A stretch of 44,761 nucleotides of DNA, from contig JAAOMT010000283.1 in assembly GCA_016748015.1 (NCBI GenBank), positions 1 through 44,761 of the forward strand, read 5' to 3'. The notes beneath the pieces are model-generated. The model was not told the origin of the DNA, searched no databases, and was given only the letters and a program-made list of their open reading frames with translations. A program made the translations under genes and the position numbers. The stretch is from Geosiphon pyriformis. Taxonomy: Eukaryota; Glomeromycota; Glomeromycetes; Archaeosporales; Geosiphonaceae. Positions 11,219-23,368 of the stretch are shown in pieces; position 1 is the first letter of the stretch, and the number at the start of each line of letters is the position of its first letter.

Positions 11219-12653
11219 ATTCAAAAGTGGCAGAACCAGAAAGAATAGGAACAAACCATTTAGAATTCACCAAATCTTTATTTTAATATTACTGTTAATA
11301 CTTAAAATTAACCAGCAATCACCTATTAGCAGAATTAGCTTTCAATTTCTACATCAATGAGAAAATTTCATATTTGCTAGGAGTACCAATAGAAACTAAC
11401 TCAGCAAAAAAAAATTTCTACAATAAATTAATTTAAAACACCAGCCTACTAGTAAATTATAACTTTACCACAATCCTCATAGAAATCAATAGAGAAATTG
11501 AAAGTCACACTCAATAAAAATACCCAATTACCTACCCAAACAAAAACAAAAAAAAACTACAAATATCAGCAGTAACACTTTAAAAAATACAACCACTTAC
11601 TTGGAAAAAAACAAGACTTAAATTACCAACCAATTCATCATACTATTATACATCTGGAAGTCTCATCAACATCTCATCAGCAGACATATCGACATCAAAT
11701 ATAAAAACACCATTGGTCTGTATTCTATTTCAAAGTAAACAATTAAAAGCCAACCTATTAGAAACATATGGCAAGTATTTTGAAAGATTTAAATTCCAAT
11801 CACCAATGCCATTAAAATTTCAATTACCATTACTTCAACCAGATTTTGGAACCACGAATTCTTAGAAAGTGACAAAATCAAAAGAAAAAAAAAATGAGGA
11901 TCAAGAATTTAATTACCAAAACCCAATTTTGGAAAATCCAGAAATTGAAACTCTGAATATTCAAACTTCACAAAATTAAAATAATTCAAATCCCAACATT
12001 AATAATCAACAAAACTTATCTCTGATAATTATCATCAATCAGCCACCAATTGAACTAATTGCTAAACCAATTTAACAGCCATGAGTACTACCTTAACAAC
12101 AACCACAACTGCTACTTTAACAACCACCACAATTGCAACAACCATTACTTATAGCTCCAATGGCATATGCTCCAATCACAAAAATCAAAAAATTCACTGG
12201 CAAAGAGGATGACACCCAGGTATGACTAAATAATATCAAAAAAACCATCACAGCCAATGAATAGAATAATGCCAGAGCCATGCAAGCCATTCCATATTTT
12301 CTTTAAGATATCACTAACTTATAATATCAAAGCTTGGTCAACAAATCCCAAGACTTTAACACATTTAAGCTTGAGTTTTTGTAATACTTTAGTAACAATA
12401 ATAGCATTAACTGACTGGCCAATACCTTTACCACTATTAAACAGAGAGATGCAGAAGCAGTTACCACATACCTAGGATGCTTTTATAGAAATCTGTGCCA
12501 AATTTAGACGATATAAGCTGATTATTTCATCACACCACAAATTTTAAATCAATTCATCAGAGGCTTGTGCAGTAGCATCTTCCAATGCATATGTCCAGTA
12601 CACCCAGCAGATCTCCAAGCAGCAGTCACTTATACCAGAGATTTTAAAGCCAC
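11219..12653 (+). pseudogene. gag: Element A gag, first part
   Basis: Gag forms the virus-like particle and packages the RNA. The frame opens near 11227 with MAEPERIGTNHLEFTKS. It passes Asn/Gln-rich and Pro/Gln-rich stretches (11980-12160) and reaches the retrotransposon Gag core: PITKIKKFTGKEDD near 12175, YQSLVNKSQDFNTFKLEF near 12320, and ILNQFIRGL near 12541. More than ten stops replace expected Gln, Arg or Trp codons. At 12653 it is cut by element F, and the frame resumes at 16606 (ARDF-type residues before, LKANHD after). Confidence 0.75.
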
Positions 12654-13422
12654 TGTTATGGGAGTGTTTTTTTGGTATATTTTAATTGTTAATCTCCTGT
12701 TTTAATTGCAATCAGTCTCTTGTGAGTTTTTCTATTTTATGTGTTGAATATTAATGATAATGTACTAAAGGTTTTCTCTTGATGTTGTGATGTAAGTCTT
12801 TTTTTTAATTTTAGTTGTCTTTGTATGTTGTGTACTCCTTTTCAGAGGCTAATTTGAAATCTACTTGCTGTCTGGAGTCTTTTCTGAGGCTATTCTTACA
12901 ATTTCCTAATGTGTTTTTCTAATCTAGAAACATGGAATGTTAATGGTCTTTTCGTGATTTCCCTAAGTATATAATAAAGCTTTTTCAATTTAATTAGTAA
13001 TTATGTGAATAATCTTGATCAGGAATTATTCTTCCAAAGAGTTCAAAGATGAAATAATAGTTTCATTTGCTAAAGAGGGTATGTGAATTTTATTGTTAAT
13101 CTCATAATTGTAATGTTCATTTAATTTATTATTTTTATTAAATTTTTTTGAATAAGATTTTATTTAGATATTTGTTGCTTTTAGTTAAAACTGTTTTTTT
13201 TTCATTATTAAAAACTATTATATATATATATAATTATTGTTTTACAAAATAATATCTTGTAATACTCTATTTCTGTTATTTCTAAATAGTGCTTGCTGCT
13301 TTTGCATGATAGTGCTTGCTGTTATTTGTAAATCATTTCTTTTTATAAATTGTTGCTGTGCTATTTCATGATTGGCTAATTTATATTATTTATAATTTCT
13401 ATTAAATTTTTGAACTGTAACA
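12654..13422 (-). repeat. 3' LTR of element F
   Basis: 769 bp, B family, minus strand. On the plus strand it runs from TGTTATGGGAG to GAACTGTAACA and is followed by the complement of a polypurine tract (13423-13439). It has only two copies of the 23-bp LTR repeat (starting at 13285 and 13308), against five in the partner LTR. The 69-bp length difference equals exactly three units. Confidence 0.85.
13285..13330 (-). repeat. 23-bp LTR repeat, two copies
   Basis: Two units start at 13285 and 13308 (AATAGTGCTTGCTGC type on the plus strand). This is the same array as at 16399-16513 and, on the other strand, at 31313-31404. Confidence 0.8.
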
Positions 13423-13715
13423 TTATTCTCTCCTTTTAAGATTGAGCTCTGTTGAAATCAAAGTTAATTTCTTTATTGAATTCTAAGTTGCTATAATAGT
13501 TCAATACTATATTATTAACTTGTTGTAATTTTTGAAATTGTAAGTTGGTAAATTGTCTAATACTATTGATTGTTATTATGTTCATGGTTGGATCCAGTAA
13601 TACTTTGTAACAATTTCAAATGCTTTGAAAATTCTGTAAACTGCTTTTTGAATAGAATATAATGGTTTTTCCAATAAAACTTTCTAATTGTTGGATTGTT
13701 GCTTTGTCAAATACT
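13423..13715 (-). pseudogene. Element F: tail of the 3' ORF, out of frame after the deletion
   Basis: On the minus strand this matches the last 70-80 codons of the 3' ORF of element B (compare 40770-41038). Readable pieces are KAVYRIFKAF and the LPTYNFK region. It ends at the same GAGCTC-adjacent stop and polypurine tract. The deletion junction lies near 13712-13725, where gag sequence (NLGN) runs straight into this tail. The fusion frame stops a few codons later at 13684. Confidence 0.7.
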
Positions 13716-15740
13716 TATTAATATTTCCGAGATTTAAGTTTTCCAATATATTAAGATAAGTTGGCTGGAAATTTGGATAGTTTGGATAGTTTGCATTTGT
13801 TTGCTGATTAGATCCTATGCAGTTTGGGTTTCTTTGAACCAACATATTTTGATTCCACATGGGCTGATTTTGGGGCTTGAGATACCAATTTTGGTTGGCT
13901 ACCATAGACTGTTGTTGGTAAGTTCCTTGATTTTGGTACATAGTAGGGTATTGATGTGGTATTGGTGTGTATTGATTTCTGAGCATTTGGAGTGGCGCGT
14001 AATAATTATTTTTATGTGCCTCATGCATTATTTGTGTTCAATATTAACTAATTAAATGTCTTATGCATTTGCAAAAATGGCAGGCACACATTTCTGTTCT
14101 GAAGTCCTGGCATAACAAGCAATTATTTTGGCTGCCACTAAATTCCTGGTTGTGTCTTTGTGGTGTTTGGTATGTGTTATTTCTTCCTGGATCCGAGATG
14201 AGGTAACTTTTTATTTTCTTAGAAAGTTCTTTCCCTAATTGTGTTACTCTCTTTTCTAACATTTCTGTCTTGTTTTCTTCTATTATCATATTAACTATTT
14301 GACTATGATTAGCTTTTTTTTCAGCCGATTCAAGAGCTCTGGCAAGTGTAACAGCTTCTGGTAAGGAATTAGGGTGGACAGGACATACTTTTCCTAAAAT
14401 ACTGCTTTTTAATTCTCTAATAAATTGATTTAAAACCTGAAGATTAATATAGTATCTTTGCTCAATCGCTTCAATCTGATGGTGAATTTGATTGAATCAA
14501 GCAAGATATTGGGTGACAGTTTCACCTATACTTTGCTTGATAGTATTGAATTTATTCTGCAGTTGGATTATGATATTTGGATCACTAAAATACTCTAAGT
14601 GTATATCTTTAAATTTGGCAAAGCTTGTGGGTTTTGTTTCCAAGCTTTGATATCATAAGTCAGCAATGTCTTTTAGGAAGAAAAGTAATGTTTGAATTGC
14701 TCTTTGATCATTCCAGTTATTTGCCTGAATGGCTTTTTGTGCTTTTCTGAGCCATATGTACATGTTTGTTTCTTCTTCCTCTTCTAAGAAATCTATTAAT
14801 TGTACAATGTACAGTGTGACCATTTTGTCATTGTTTCCTGCTGATGGGTTTATTGGTCTAAGAGGAGGTGAGATGATATTTTCTTGAGCATCTCTAAAGG
14901 TGGCTTCTCTTATATAGTTTTTTCTTTTGATTACAAGTTTTTTGGTTTCTGGACTGGCTGCTTGTTTCAGTAACTGGTTTTGTGCTTGTTTTTTCACTGG
15001 TTTCTTTGGATTCTGATTCAGACTCCTCTTCATGGTTTTTAAATCCCACTCCAAATTTTGGTTGAAAAAGAGGTTTTTGGAATAGTGATGAATATTCTTC
15101 TGTAATTGATATATCTCCCCAATTGTGTTGTTTAAGCTTCTCAGTGTAATTAAGAGTTTTTGGCATTTGAGGGGTTGATGTAGATGATAATGCAGCTCCT
15201 AATAGGAGTTGGATTTTATTATCTGGAAAAAAATGGTAAGATCTTTCTTCTGGTAAATGAAGGCATTGTTTTTTTACTGATTACATAATGTTTTTCTTGG
15301 GCATTTGGGTGGATGTTCCTAATTTTTGCTGATTTTCTTTATGATTAATTTCTGGATTGTGGACATATTTTCTGGTGTTCTTTGTAGATATTGGGTAATT
15401 TTTGTTGGCATATTGCTCAATTTCGTGATGAATTTGAACAATAGTCACAGCTAATGCTGTTGTTTCTTTTGTAGTAAATTGAGATAATTTTCTATATAAT
15501 TGATGTTTTGTGTCATTTGGTTTTTTTTCCCTTCTTATGTGATAATTTATTCTGGCATTAATGTAATAAGTAAGAGCAGATTCTGCTGGATAACCTCCTT
15601 CTGGTAATTCAAGATCACTTTAATTTTGTGTGTAAATAGCATGGCAGAATTCAAGAACAGTAAGGGTAGGAGTTTTTGTTGCCACTTTTGTTTTTTCTGT
15701 TTTAGCAATTAATTATTGCTAATTATTATTTTCTTTTTGA
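13684..15740 (-). pseudogene. gag: Element F gag
   Basis: A nearly complete Gag on the minus strand. It begins near 15705 (LEFCHAIYTQN). It continues through the NWGDI region (open piece 15166-14894) and then the Gag core KAQKAIQANNWNDQRAIQT (open piece 15054-14653). The two open pieces overlap in different frames near 14900-14930, so one frameshift is present. Gag then passes ILNQFIRELKSSILGK near 14400 and a degenerate zinc knuckle at about 14050-14095 (CHFCKCIRHLIS; last Cys missing). It ends with a Gln/Asn/Pro-rich tail (14028-13684). It is the best-preserved copy of the Gag C-terminus in the window. Confidence 0.8.
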
Positions 15741-15767
15741 TTTTCTTTCTTCGTAGGGTTCACCAAA

Positions 15768-16605
15768 TGTTATGGAAGTGTTTTTTTGGTATATTTTAAT
15801 TGTTGATTTCCTGTTTTAATTGCAATCAGTTTTTCATGAGTTCCTTTATTTTATGTGTTGGATATTAATGATAATGTACTAAAGGTTTTCTCTTGATGTT
15901 GTGATGTAAGTCTTCTCTTTAATTCTAGTTGTCTTTGTATGTTGTGTACTCTTTCTCAAAGACTAATCTGAAATCTACCCACTGTTTGGGGTCTTTTCTG
16001 AGGCTATCCTTGCAATTGTCTAATGTGTTTCTTTAATCTAGAAACACAGAATGTTAATAGTTTTTTTGCAATTTTTTTAAGTATATAATAAAGCTTTTTC
16101 AATTTAATTAGTAACCATGTAAATAATCTTGATCAGGGATTATTCTTTTAAAGGGTTCAAAGATAGAATGATAGTTTTATTCACTAGAGAGGGTATGTGA
16201 ATTCTATTGTTAATTTCGTAATTGTGATGTTCATTCAATTTATTATTTTTATTAATTCTTTTTAAATAAGATTTCATTTAGATATTTGTTGCTTCTAGTT
16301 GAAGCTGTTTTTTTTTTATCATTAAAAACTATTGTATATATATATAATTATTGTTTTACAAAATAACGTTTTGTAATACTCTATTTCTGTTATTTCTAAA
16401 TAGTGCTTGCTGCTTTTGCACAATAGTACTTGCTGCTATTGTGAAATAGTGCTTGCTGCTATTGCAAAATAGTACTTGCTGCTATTGTAAAATAGTGCTT
16501 GCTGTTATTTGTAAATTATTTCTTTTTATAAATTGTTGCTGTGCTATTTTATGATTGGCTAATTTATATTATTTATAATTTCTATTAAATTCTTGAACTG
16601 TTACA
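15768..16605 (-). repeat. 5' LTR of element F
   Basis: 838 bp, B family, minus strand. On the plus strand it runs TGTTATGGAAG to GAACTGTTACA. To its left on the plus strand is the complement of TTTGGTGAACCCTACGAAG, the primer binding site, which shows it is the 5' LTR. It has five copies of the 23-bp repeat. Confidence 0.85.
16399..16513 (-). repeat. 23-bp LTR repeat, five copies
   Basis: AATAG starts fall at 16399, 16422, 16445, 16468 and 16491, exactly 23 bp apart, each followed by TGCTTGCTG or TACTTGCTG. There is no spacer between units. Position in the LTR suggests a U3 enhancer-like array, which is inference. Confidence 0.85.
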
Positions 16606-17290
16606 CCACCAAACTAAAAGCCAACCATGATTAAGCCATAAATCTAATGATGAACAGATTATCTGAATTGAATTCGAAATTGAAACAATTCAGCAACTTG
16701 ATTAATTAGAAATTAGAAAGATACTTAACTAACAATCAAGCAATTTATCAACCTCCACAATGATGCAATAATCAAAGAAACTCAAATTATTTCCAAAATC
16801 AATCACACCTATTATTATCAACCAATCAGCAGTAACAACAGGAAATGCATGTTTGCTACTATTGTGGTAAATAAGACCACTTACAAATTGACTGCTGCCA
16901 TTAATTAAATAGCCAATGATTAGGAAACCAATATTGAAATCCTGATTGCCAGTTTTAAAATTTGAGATATCAACCCAACTCAGAACTATATCAACCAAAT
17001 TATCTACTAGTGATATAGCTGCCAATTTATTAACTACTTATTTATCAAAATCTAGCACCAGTTATTTATCAATCACAGCTGCAAGTAATATATTAATCCC
17101 AACAAATTCAAACACCATCACAAGTTCTAACTTCAATGTCATCTGGAAACCAAAGACCAAGAACCATTCAACAAAACTGGAGATTGGTGATAGTTGTTTA
17201 TTAACTGATCTTCAGTTCATTTACCTAACAATCAGAATCTTACCAGTGGAGTTCAAAAACTGAGTATACTCAAAACCTGAACTCCTAAAA
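16606..17290 (+). pseudogene. gag: Element A gag, second part with zinc knuckle
   Basis: The element A Gag resumes after the F insertion: LKANHD, then LNSKLKQFSNLIN near 16675. A CCHC zinc knuckle follows at 16849-16891 (CYYC, then His and Cys at x4 spacing); the third residue after CYYC-G is a stop where Gln or Arg is expected. The knuckle binds genomic RNA in retroelement Gags. An Asn/Thr/Ser-rich linker (16946-17263 open) leads to the protease. Confidence 0.75.
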
Positions 17291-17336
17291 CTATTTAAGT
17301 CTTCTGGTTACTCTAGAAAATGCCTTAACTCATAAC

Positions 17337-17830
17337 TTGGAAACAACTCCAAAGAAATTAATCAACAACAACATACCTCCAGCCACCATTACCAATAATA
17401 AATTGTTAGCAGTAATTTTTCTCTTTGACTTTGAGACACCAACAACAACACTTTTATTTAGTGAAGCCACTTTTAACACTAAACTTATTACTACAATATA
17501 CACTAATGCCAAGATTGATGACCATTCCATCAAACTGATTTTAAACAGTAGATCAGCTGGTAGTATCATCACAAAACAACTCATAGACCAATTAGGTTGC
17601 CAAGTTGATCACACTACCAGTACCAAAATTATTATAGCTGATAAAGCAATCAAAACTCTCATTAGTGAAATCGATAATTTATCTATCAAAGTCAATGGCA
17701 TCATTGTATCAATCAAAGTTTTGGTAATAGAAGCCACATAATACCAGGCTCTTATTGGTAATAACTGGCTATCCAAAACTAATGCTATACTCAATTGGAC
17801 CATGTAAAAGCTCTAGTTCAGTCAAAATAG
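17337..17830 (+). pseudogene. pol: Element A aspartic protease
   Basis: A retropepsin-like protease processes the polyprotein. The active-site box, expected as DSGSAGS, reads NSRSAGS: the catalytic Asp codon is Asn at 17544-17546 and the Gly is Arg. The flap and hydrophobic strands are recognisable: IITKQLIDQLGCQVDH, then IKVLVIEAT followed by a stop at 17739-17741, then YQALIGNNWLSKTNA. Both active-site changes are G to A. Followed by a PAMCKHF box that is PATCGHF in B and E. Confidence 0.75.
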
Positions 17831-18204
17831 ACAACATGTTTGAACACCAGCCATGTGTAAACATTTCAGAACTTCTTCAAAAAAAGAACAACCATTGATT
17901 AAACTAGATAAAGAAAAAAAAACCTACTTGGAAAGCCTATCAAGTTTCTTGGACTGATAAAAACCACAATAAGCTACCACCAATTTTGTCTTGTGAAGAT
18001 AAAGAGAAAGAAAAAAAAAAGATCTATCTAAAGAAAAGCCACAGAAAAAAATAGCTATCAAAGAAACTAGTGGCTGGAGAAGATTATATTTTACTAACAT
18101 CAGACCAAAACCACTATATATACTTCTTAAGTATAAAAACTACAAAAAGAAACTATTTTCCATGGGAGCATGGATCACACTTAACAAAAACCACTAAATG
18201 AGAA

Positions 18205-18780
18205 CTCATTATTACTGCAAGTCTTACCACCATGAATGCTATAGTTATCCTAAATGTCAAGGAAAGTGGAACAATAAATTATGTTTTATGTGTAGAGAAC
18301 AGTTGGTTGACAAAGGAATATAGAACAACATTTCTGGTCAAGGAAGAATGTGTAACACTTTGTGCCAATACATAATCCTCATCAATAACTAAGTAAGTTG
18401 TGAGACACCTATTACTGCAGTCTAACACTAAGCAATCTTTTGCTTAAATGATTACCCACATAATGAAGACAAGATCTGGCAAATGGCAAATGCCAAAGTC
18501 AAAAGAGCTATGTTCAGTAAAATCTTGAAAATTAAAAATAATTCTCTAGAACCAGTCAATATTATTCTTATTCTTAACTCAGATGTTTTTCTCGACATAG
18601 AAACAGGCCCAAAGGAGTTTTATGAACATTATCAAAATTTAACACTCACAAAAAAAGAACAAGAGCAGCATTTAACACAACTAAATACTTAACTATGTAA
18701 CCACTGTTTAATTCCATGTGATTTCCAATATTGTAATAAGTGTAACCTTATTTACAATCTACTGATCCACATAATCTACA
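18205..18780 (+). pseudogene. Element A Cys-rich domain, unknown
   Basis: I do not recognise this domain. In one frame it reads YYCKSY, then QGKWNNKLCFMC, a stop where Trp is expected, NNISGQG and CQY. A second block at 18690-18760 reads CNHCLIPC, then CNKC (C-x2-C-x3-C-x4-C-x2-C). The same Cys, GKW and CQY spacing is seen in B (35959-36490) and E (43500-44085). It lies between protease and dUTPase. The Cys pairs suggest zinc binding; the role is unknown. Confidence 0.6.
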
Positions 18781-19004
18781 CGATCTCTGAAGAAAAGAAA
18801 CCAATCAGCAGCTGTGTATTAGAATCAAAATCAAATTTCAATTCTGATTCTAACTTTAACAATGACAATAACAATAACAACAGTTCCAGTTCTATTCAAT
18901 ATAACAACCAAAATAACAATGATTCAAACTCTAATTCAAACCCTGAACAATATATTGTACTTTCTAATCTTATTAAGGAGCAGAAACTGAAATAGTTCAG
19001 TGAT

Positions 19005-19412
19005 AATGATGAAGATATTATGCCAGAATGTGCACATGATACTAATGCTGAGTTTGATCTAAGATATTTAGAAAAAAATGCCATCAAATTGGAATTACAC
19101 TCACATACAAGCATTGATTTTAAAATAGCACTAGAAATCTCAGCAACAACAATGGTTCAACTAGCATCAAGAAATAGTCTAACAAAAAAAGAGATTAATA
19201 TAAAAAGAGAAATAATTGATACAGGATATGTAAGAAATATTATTGCAATGCTACAAAATGATTTAAAAAAAGCCTACATCATAGAGCCAAACAAAAAAAT
19301 AGCACAGACAATATTTTTGTCTTTGGTTAAAATAGCTCAGTTAGTATTAGTAAGAAACCAGAAAAAATTAGGGATTATAGCTAAAAGAATTAGTGGATTT
19401 GAATTAACAGGG
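19005..19412 (+). pseudogene. Element A dUTPase domain
   Basis: dUTPase hydrolyses dUTP to dUMP and keeps uracil out of DNA made by the element's reverse transcriptase. All five trimeric-dUTPase motifs can be followed. Motif 1 is AEFDL (usually AGFDL). Motif 2 is ASRNSLTKK (usually RSSLA). Motif 3 is REIIDTGYVRN (usually GVIDxGYxG). Motif 4 is KKIAQTIFL. Motif 5 is SGFELTG (usually GFGSTG). The frame is open from 19020 to 19826, but the Gly to Glu and Arg changes would inactivate it. The segment after 19412 is a linker also seen in B, with an IPEGTNIGYL box typical of the region before gypsy reverse transcriptases. Confidence 0.8.
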
Positions 19413-19849
19413 AGAATAAAGATACCAGTTAACATGGCAGAGGAAGAAATTTTTGACAAGAGAAAAATTATTTTCACCTGTCAAGCAATTTTTATTCCAT
19501 TATATAACAGACATATGTTAGCAATAGAAAGAAAAATGAAAGATCAAGCACAAATTTTTGAAGCAGAACCAACTATTTGTAAAGCAGAAAAGATTGAATT
19601 AATTAATCTATACATACCAACTAAAAACCACAGTTACATCAAAATTTCTATTTACAACAACACAGAAGATGTCATTGAGATACCAGAAGGAACCAACATT
19701 GGATATTTAACCACCAAAATCAAAAACCAACTACCAAACCCCATTTCAGATTTTTCACAACTGTGTAAATATGTGAATATCACATTACAAACAATATACA
19801 AACAAGAAAAATATTATTTGCTTTAACCAGAACAATTAGAACAAATAAA

Positions 19850-21244
19850 CATGGGAAACTTAAACTTACTTTAATGTATATAACTTAAAATGTTACTTAA
19901 CAACTTCACTAACATTTTTACAAGTGAAAATAAGTTTGGCAGAATTGACATAATCTAGCATCAAATTAAGACTGAAAATGCAATGCCAATCAAACAAAGA
20001 GCATACCAAATACCACCAGTCAATTATGAGATCATTTGTCAAAAAATCAATTAGATGTTTAACAATAAGCTAATTCAGTCATTAATAAGCCCATGGTCAT
20101 TACCAGTGGTATTAGTCTATAGAAAAAATGGAAAAATCCACTTTTGTGTGGATTACAGAAAACTTAATAGTATAACTTATAGAAACAGTTATCCAACTCC
20201 ACAAATTCAAGAATTATTCAATGCTTTCAGAAAAAAGAAATAGTTTTTGATATTAAATCTAGATAGTGGTTACTGACAAGTAGCCATGAATTCAGAAAAT
20301 AAGGAAAAGACAGCATTCATCACAAGAAAAGGGAATTTTGAATTTGAAGTAATGCTATTTGACTTAATCAACGCACCAGCCACATTTCAATGGCTAATAG
20401 AAATTGTTTATACTAAACTACTATGGAAATCAATAGTTGTGTATTTAAATAATACCAATGTGTTTTCAAAAACATTTGATGATCATTTTTATCATTTCCA
20501 GCAAGTGTTTGAAAGACTAAAAAGAGCAAGATTGAAATTAAACACAACCAAGTGTTTCTTTGGCAAGACAAAACTCAAGGTTTTAGGACATATTGTAAGC
20601 AAAGAGAATATTAAAACAAATCCAAATAAAATTGAAGTAATAAAGTCTTTTCCAGTATTCACCAACCTAACCAAATTATGAGCATTCTTGGAATTTACAG
20701 AGTACTATTGTTGCTTTATCAAAAACTTTTCCAAACTGGTTCAATCACTGCATTATCTACAAACCAAGAATTTTAAATATGAATGGACCAAAACACAACA
20801 AAAAGCTTTTGACATACTGAAAAGAAAGCTCATTCAAGCTCCAGTACTAATCTATTCAGATCATAGTAAACCATTCATTATTACCACCAATGTATCAAGT
20901 TAAGTATTAGGAGCAGTATTATCACAAAAAAAACCAGATGGAAGAAAACATCTAGTAGTATATGCCAGCCAAAACTTAATGCCAGCCAAAAAAAACTATG
21001 AAACACCAGCACTAAAATACTTAGCAATTTATTGGACAGTCATAAAATAGAAAGAATACTTAAACCAAAAATTTGAGATATATACTGATTACAAAAGATT
21101 GACTTCAATTCAAAAGCAAAAATTTGGAGACAATTAACATGCAAAATAAAAAATAGCACTTTCACTATATACTTTTACATTACACTATAAAAAAGAAAAA
21201 AAAAAAAGAAATACTGATAGTTTGTCACAAATGAAACAAATCTG
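19850..21244 (+). pseudogene. pol: Element A reverse transcriptase and RNase H
   Basis: The Ty3/gypsy order is clear: PVVLVYRKNGKIHFCVDYRK (20104-20163), motif A LNLDSGY near 20255 with its Asp kept, and INAPATFQW near 20365. The catalytic box at 20442-20453 reads YLNN where YLDD is expected; both Asp are lost by G to A. FLEFTEYYCCFIKNFSKL (20690-20740) marks the connection to RNase H. RNase H has TTNVSS where TDAS is expected. The frame stops at 21242-21244. Other stops lie near 20055, 20241, 20274, 20679 and 20901. Confidence 0.85.
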
Positions 21245-21469
21245 AACATTCTAATCCAAAAATATAACAAAATCCGAACATTGCAACACAAAAATATAAC
21301 AAAAAAATGAATACACAAAAATACCAACAACTCTAGCATTATATAAATACTTAATAGTTCAAAAAAAAATTATCTTAAAAGAAACAAAACAACATAAAAC
21401 AACAATCAAAATATTTTATTAACCATCAAAATATACTTTACCAGAAGAACAAAAGAAATTCAAATCAAC

Positions 21470-22760
21470 TAATTAGAGTAATTACAGAGCCAGAAAAAGA
21501 GACAATATTGTTTAACATACACTTAGATCCAACAGCAGGACATTTTCATAAAGAAGCAACCATGAAAAAAACCATAAAAAAATACTATTAGTCATTAATG
21601 TATTCAGACATTATCTAATATGTTCAAAATTGTGATGCTTGTCAGAAAAGAGGAGGAACAAGACCCAATAAGCCACTAAGACCAATTAAAGTGTGACAAC
21701 TATTTAATTACATTGGGATTGACTTAGTCAGACCATTAACAATAATCAGCAAAAGAAACAAATATATTGCAGTAGTCATGAATTATCTTACTAAGTGGCC
21801 AGAAGCAAGAGCAAATGCAGAATCTATTGCCAAATTCGTTTATTAAAATCTAATTTATCAACACAGATGTCCAAAAGAACTACTATTAGATCAAAGAACT
21901 CACTTTGTAAACAGAACATTAGCAGAATTAAGTCAAAAATTTGGAATCAAAAGACCATTATTATTACCATACTATCCATAAACAAATGGATTAGTTAAAA
22001 AATTTAATAGAACATTGTGTGAAGCAATTGCCAAAATCAGTCAAGAAATTCAAGATAAATGGAATTTGTTTATACTATCAGTATTATTTGCTTATTGAAC
22101 AATAAAACAAGATACTACATAATACTATTTGAATTAGTATATGGTAGAACAGCAATATTACCAATTGAAATAGAAGTCAATATATATTTAACTAAACCAA
22201 TAATAGAAGACAATTTCCAAGAAACATTGTTAAAAAGAACATATGACTTAATGGAAACTTTGGAAAACAAATAATGAAAAGCAGTTGATAATATTTAAAA
22301 AAAACAAAAAAAACAAAAAAAAAGACATGATAACCAACTACTGGCTAAACCAGTCGAATTCAAGATTAGAGACAAAGTACTTTTACATTGTATTAAAGCA
22401 GAAAAACAATAAAGTAGAAAATTTAACCCCAAATGGAATGGACCATTTCACATAAAAGAAAGTCTAGGAAATGAAGCTTATAAATTAAGGTTGAACAACA
22501 AAATCATAACCAAAGCAGCACATAGAAATTGACTGAAATTATATTACAATATAGCATCATTATCCACTAGTAATATTCCACAATTAGGAGTACAGAGAAT
22601 ACTAGTCTGATCAAATGAGATTCCATGAGATTTAGAACCAATTATTATCATTAACACAAGCACATTAAATTGATCAACCAAAAGAATATATAAAAACATG
22701 GTATATATAATGGAAAATATTAGAAAAATAGAAATTACTGACAAGATTCACTTGCTAGCA
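21470..22760 (+). pseudogene. pol: Element A integrase
   Basis: Integrase inserts the cDNA. The zinc-binding part has HFHKEAT and NCDACQKRGG (21615-21655). The core has GIDLVRPL (first Asp kept), LLLDQRTHF (second Asp kept) and NGLVKKF, where the catalytic Glu is Lys. The C-terminal module is visible near 22440 (NGPFHIKES) and 22510. About a dozen stops and frame changes are present. It ends near 22760, before the 3' ORF. Confidence 0.8.
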
Positions 22761-22789
22761 TAACAACTTTTTCAATTAATTTAACAATA

Positions 22790-23355
22790 GAATATGGAAA
22801 TTACTATTAACTAACAAATCATTCAATACAAAAATACCAGAAAAATACCAATACAAAATACAAAAGAAACCAGAAAACAACATTAACAAAATAATTCTAA
22901 AAATAAAATTGGCAATAAAAGAGCCAACAAGTATCACTTCATATTAAAAATTGACCAAAAAAACTTGGAAGTGATAGATACAAGAATTTCCAAGAAACTT
23001 TTGTTATTTCCACTTGAGACAATATTTGAATATTTAAAACTTATATATGGATAAGACAAAGTAATTATTCAATCCAAAAATATTACAACAACTTAAACAA
23101 TTTGTAAAAAAAAATAATCTAACTACATAAGCATGAGCCATTTATCAATTTCAAGTTGAATTTTAAGACTGACCAGAAATCTTACTCAATCCAGCAATGG
23201 ACATCATTATCATTAACCAAATGGGAAAAATAATCAATGCCCAATTTAAAGAATTACAGAACAAGATAACACAAGTAATTCTCAAAAAAAAAGTTCAAGA
23301 AATACTCAAAGACAGAAAGTTAGAATTAGAAAATCTCGACAGAGCTCAATATTAA
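22790..23355 (+). pseudogene. Element A 3' ORF, unknown protein
   Basis: Unrecognised. It follows the integrase, where some retroelements carry env, but no signal peptide or membrane segment is seen. Conserved pieces shared with B and D are CYFHLRQYLNI-stop-NLY (about 23010-23060), then NPAMDIIIINQMGKIINAQF and KELQNKI (23190-23265), ending LDRAQY with a stop at 23353-23355, beside the polypurine tract. Frame breaks occur in the middle. Confidence 0.6.
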
Positions 23356-23368
23356 AAAGTGTGAATAA
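23353..23368 (+). other. Polypurine tract of element A, decayed
   Basis: TAAAAAGTGTGAATAA precedes the 3' LTR. It aligns with GAAAGGAGGGGATAA of element B, so it is the second-strand primer site, interrupted by two T. Confidence 0.6.

Larger units (their letters stand above)
12654..16605 (-). mobile_element. Element F: gag-only (pol-deleted) LTR retrotransposon nested in A
   Basis: A minus-strand element, 3952 bp, inserted in the gag of element A. LTRs lie at 12654-13422 and 15768-16605. It is flanked by a perfect 4-bp duplication, CCAC, at 12650-12653 and 16606-16609. The LTRs, gag and 3' tail match element B (31215-41901), but protease, Cys-rich domain, dUTPase, reverse transcriptase and integrase are missing. 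It would need proteins from a full relative to move, so it is a non-autonomous deletion derivative. Confidence 0.85.

Noticed and set aside
13801-14055. Plus-strand ORF of 84 codons
   Set aside because: Antisense to the well-supported Gag of element F.
16399-16513. CRISPR-like array
   Set aside because: The units are contiguous 23-bp tandem repeats without spacers and lie inside an LTR of a eukaryotic retroelement.
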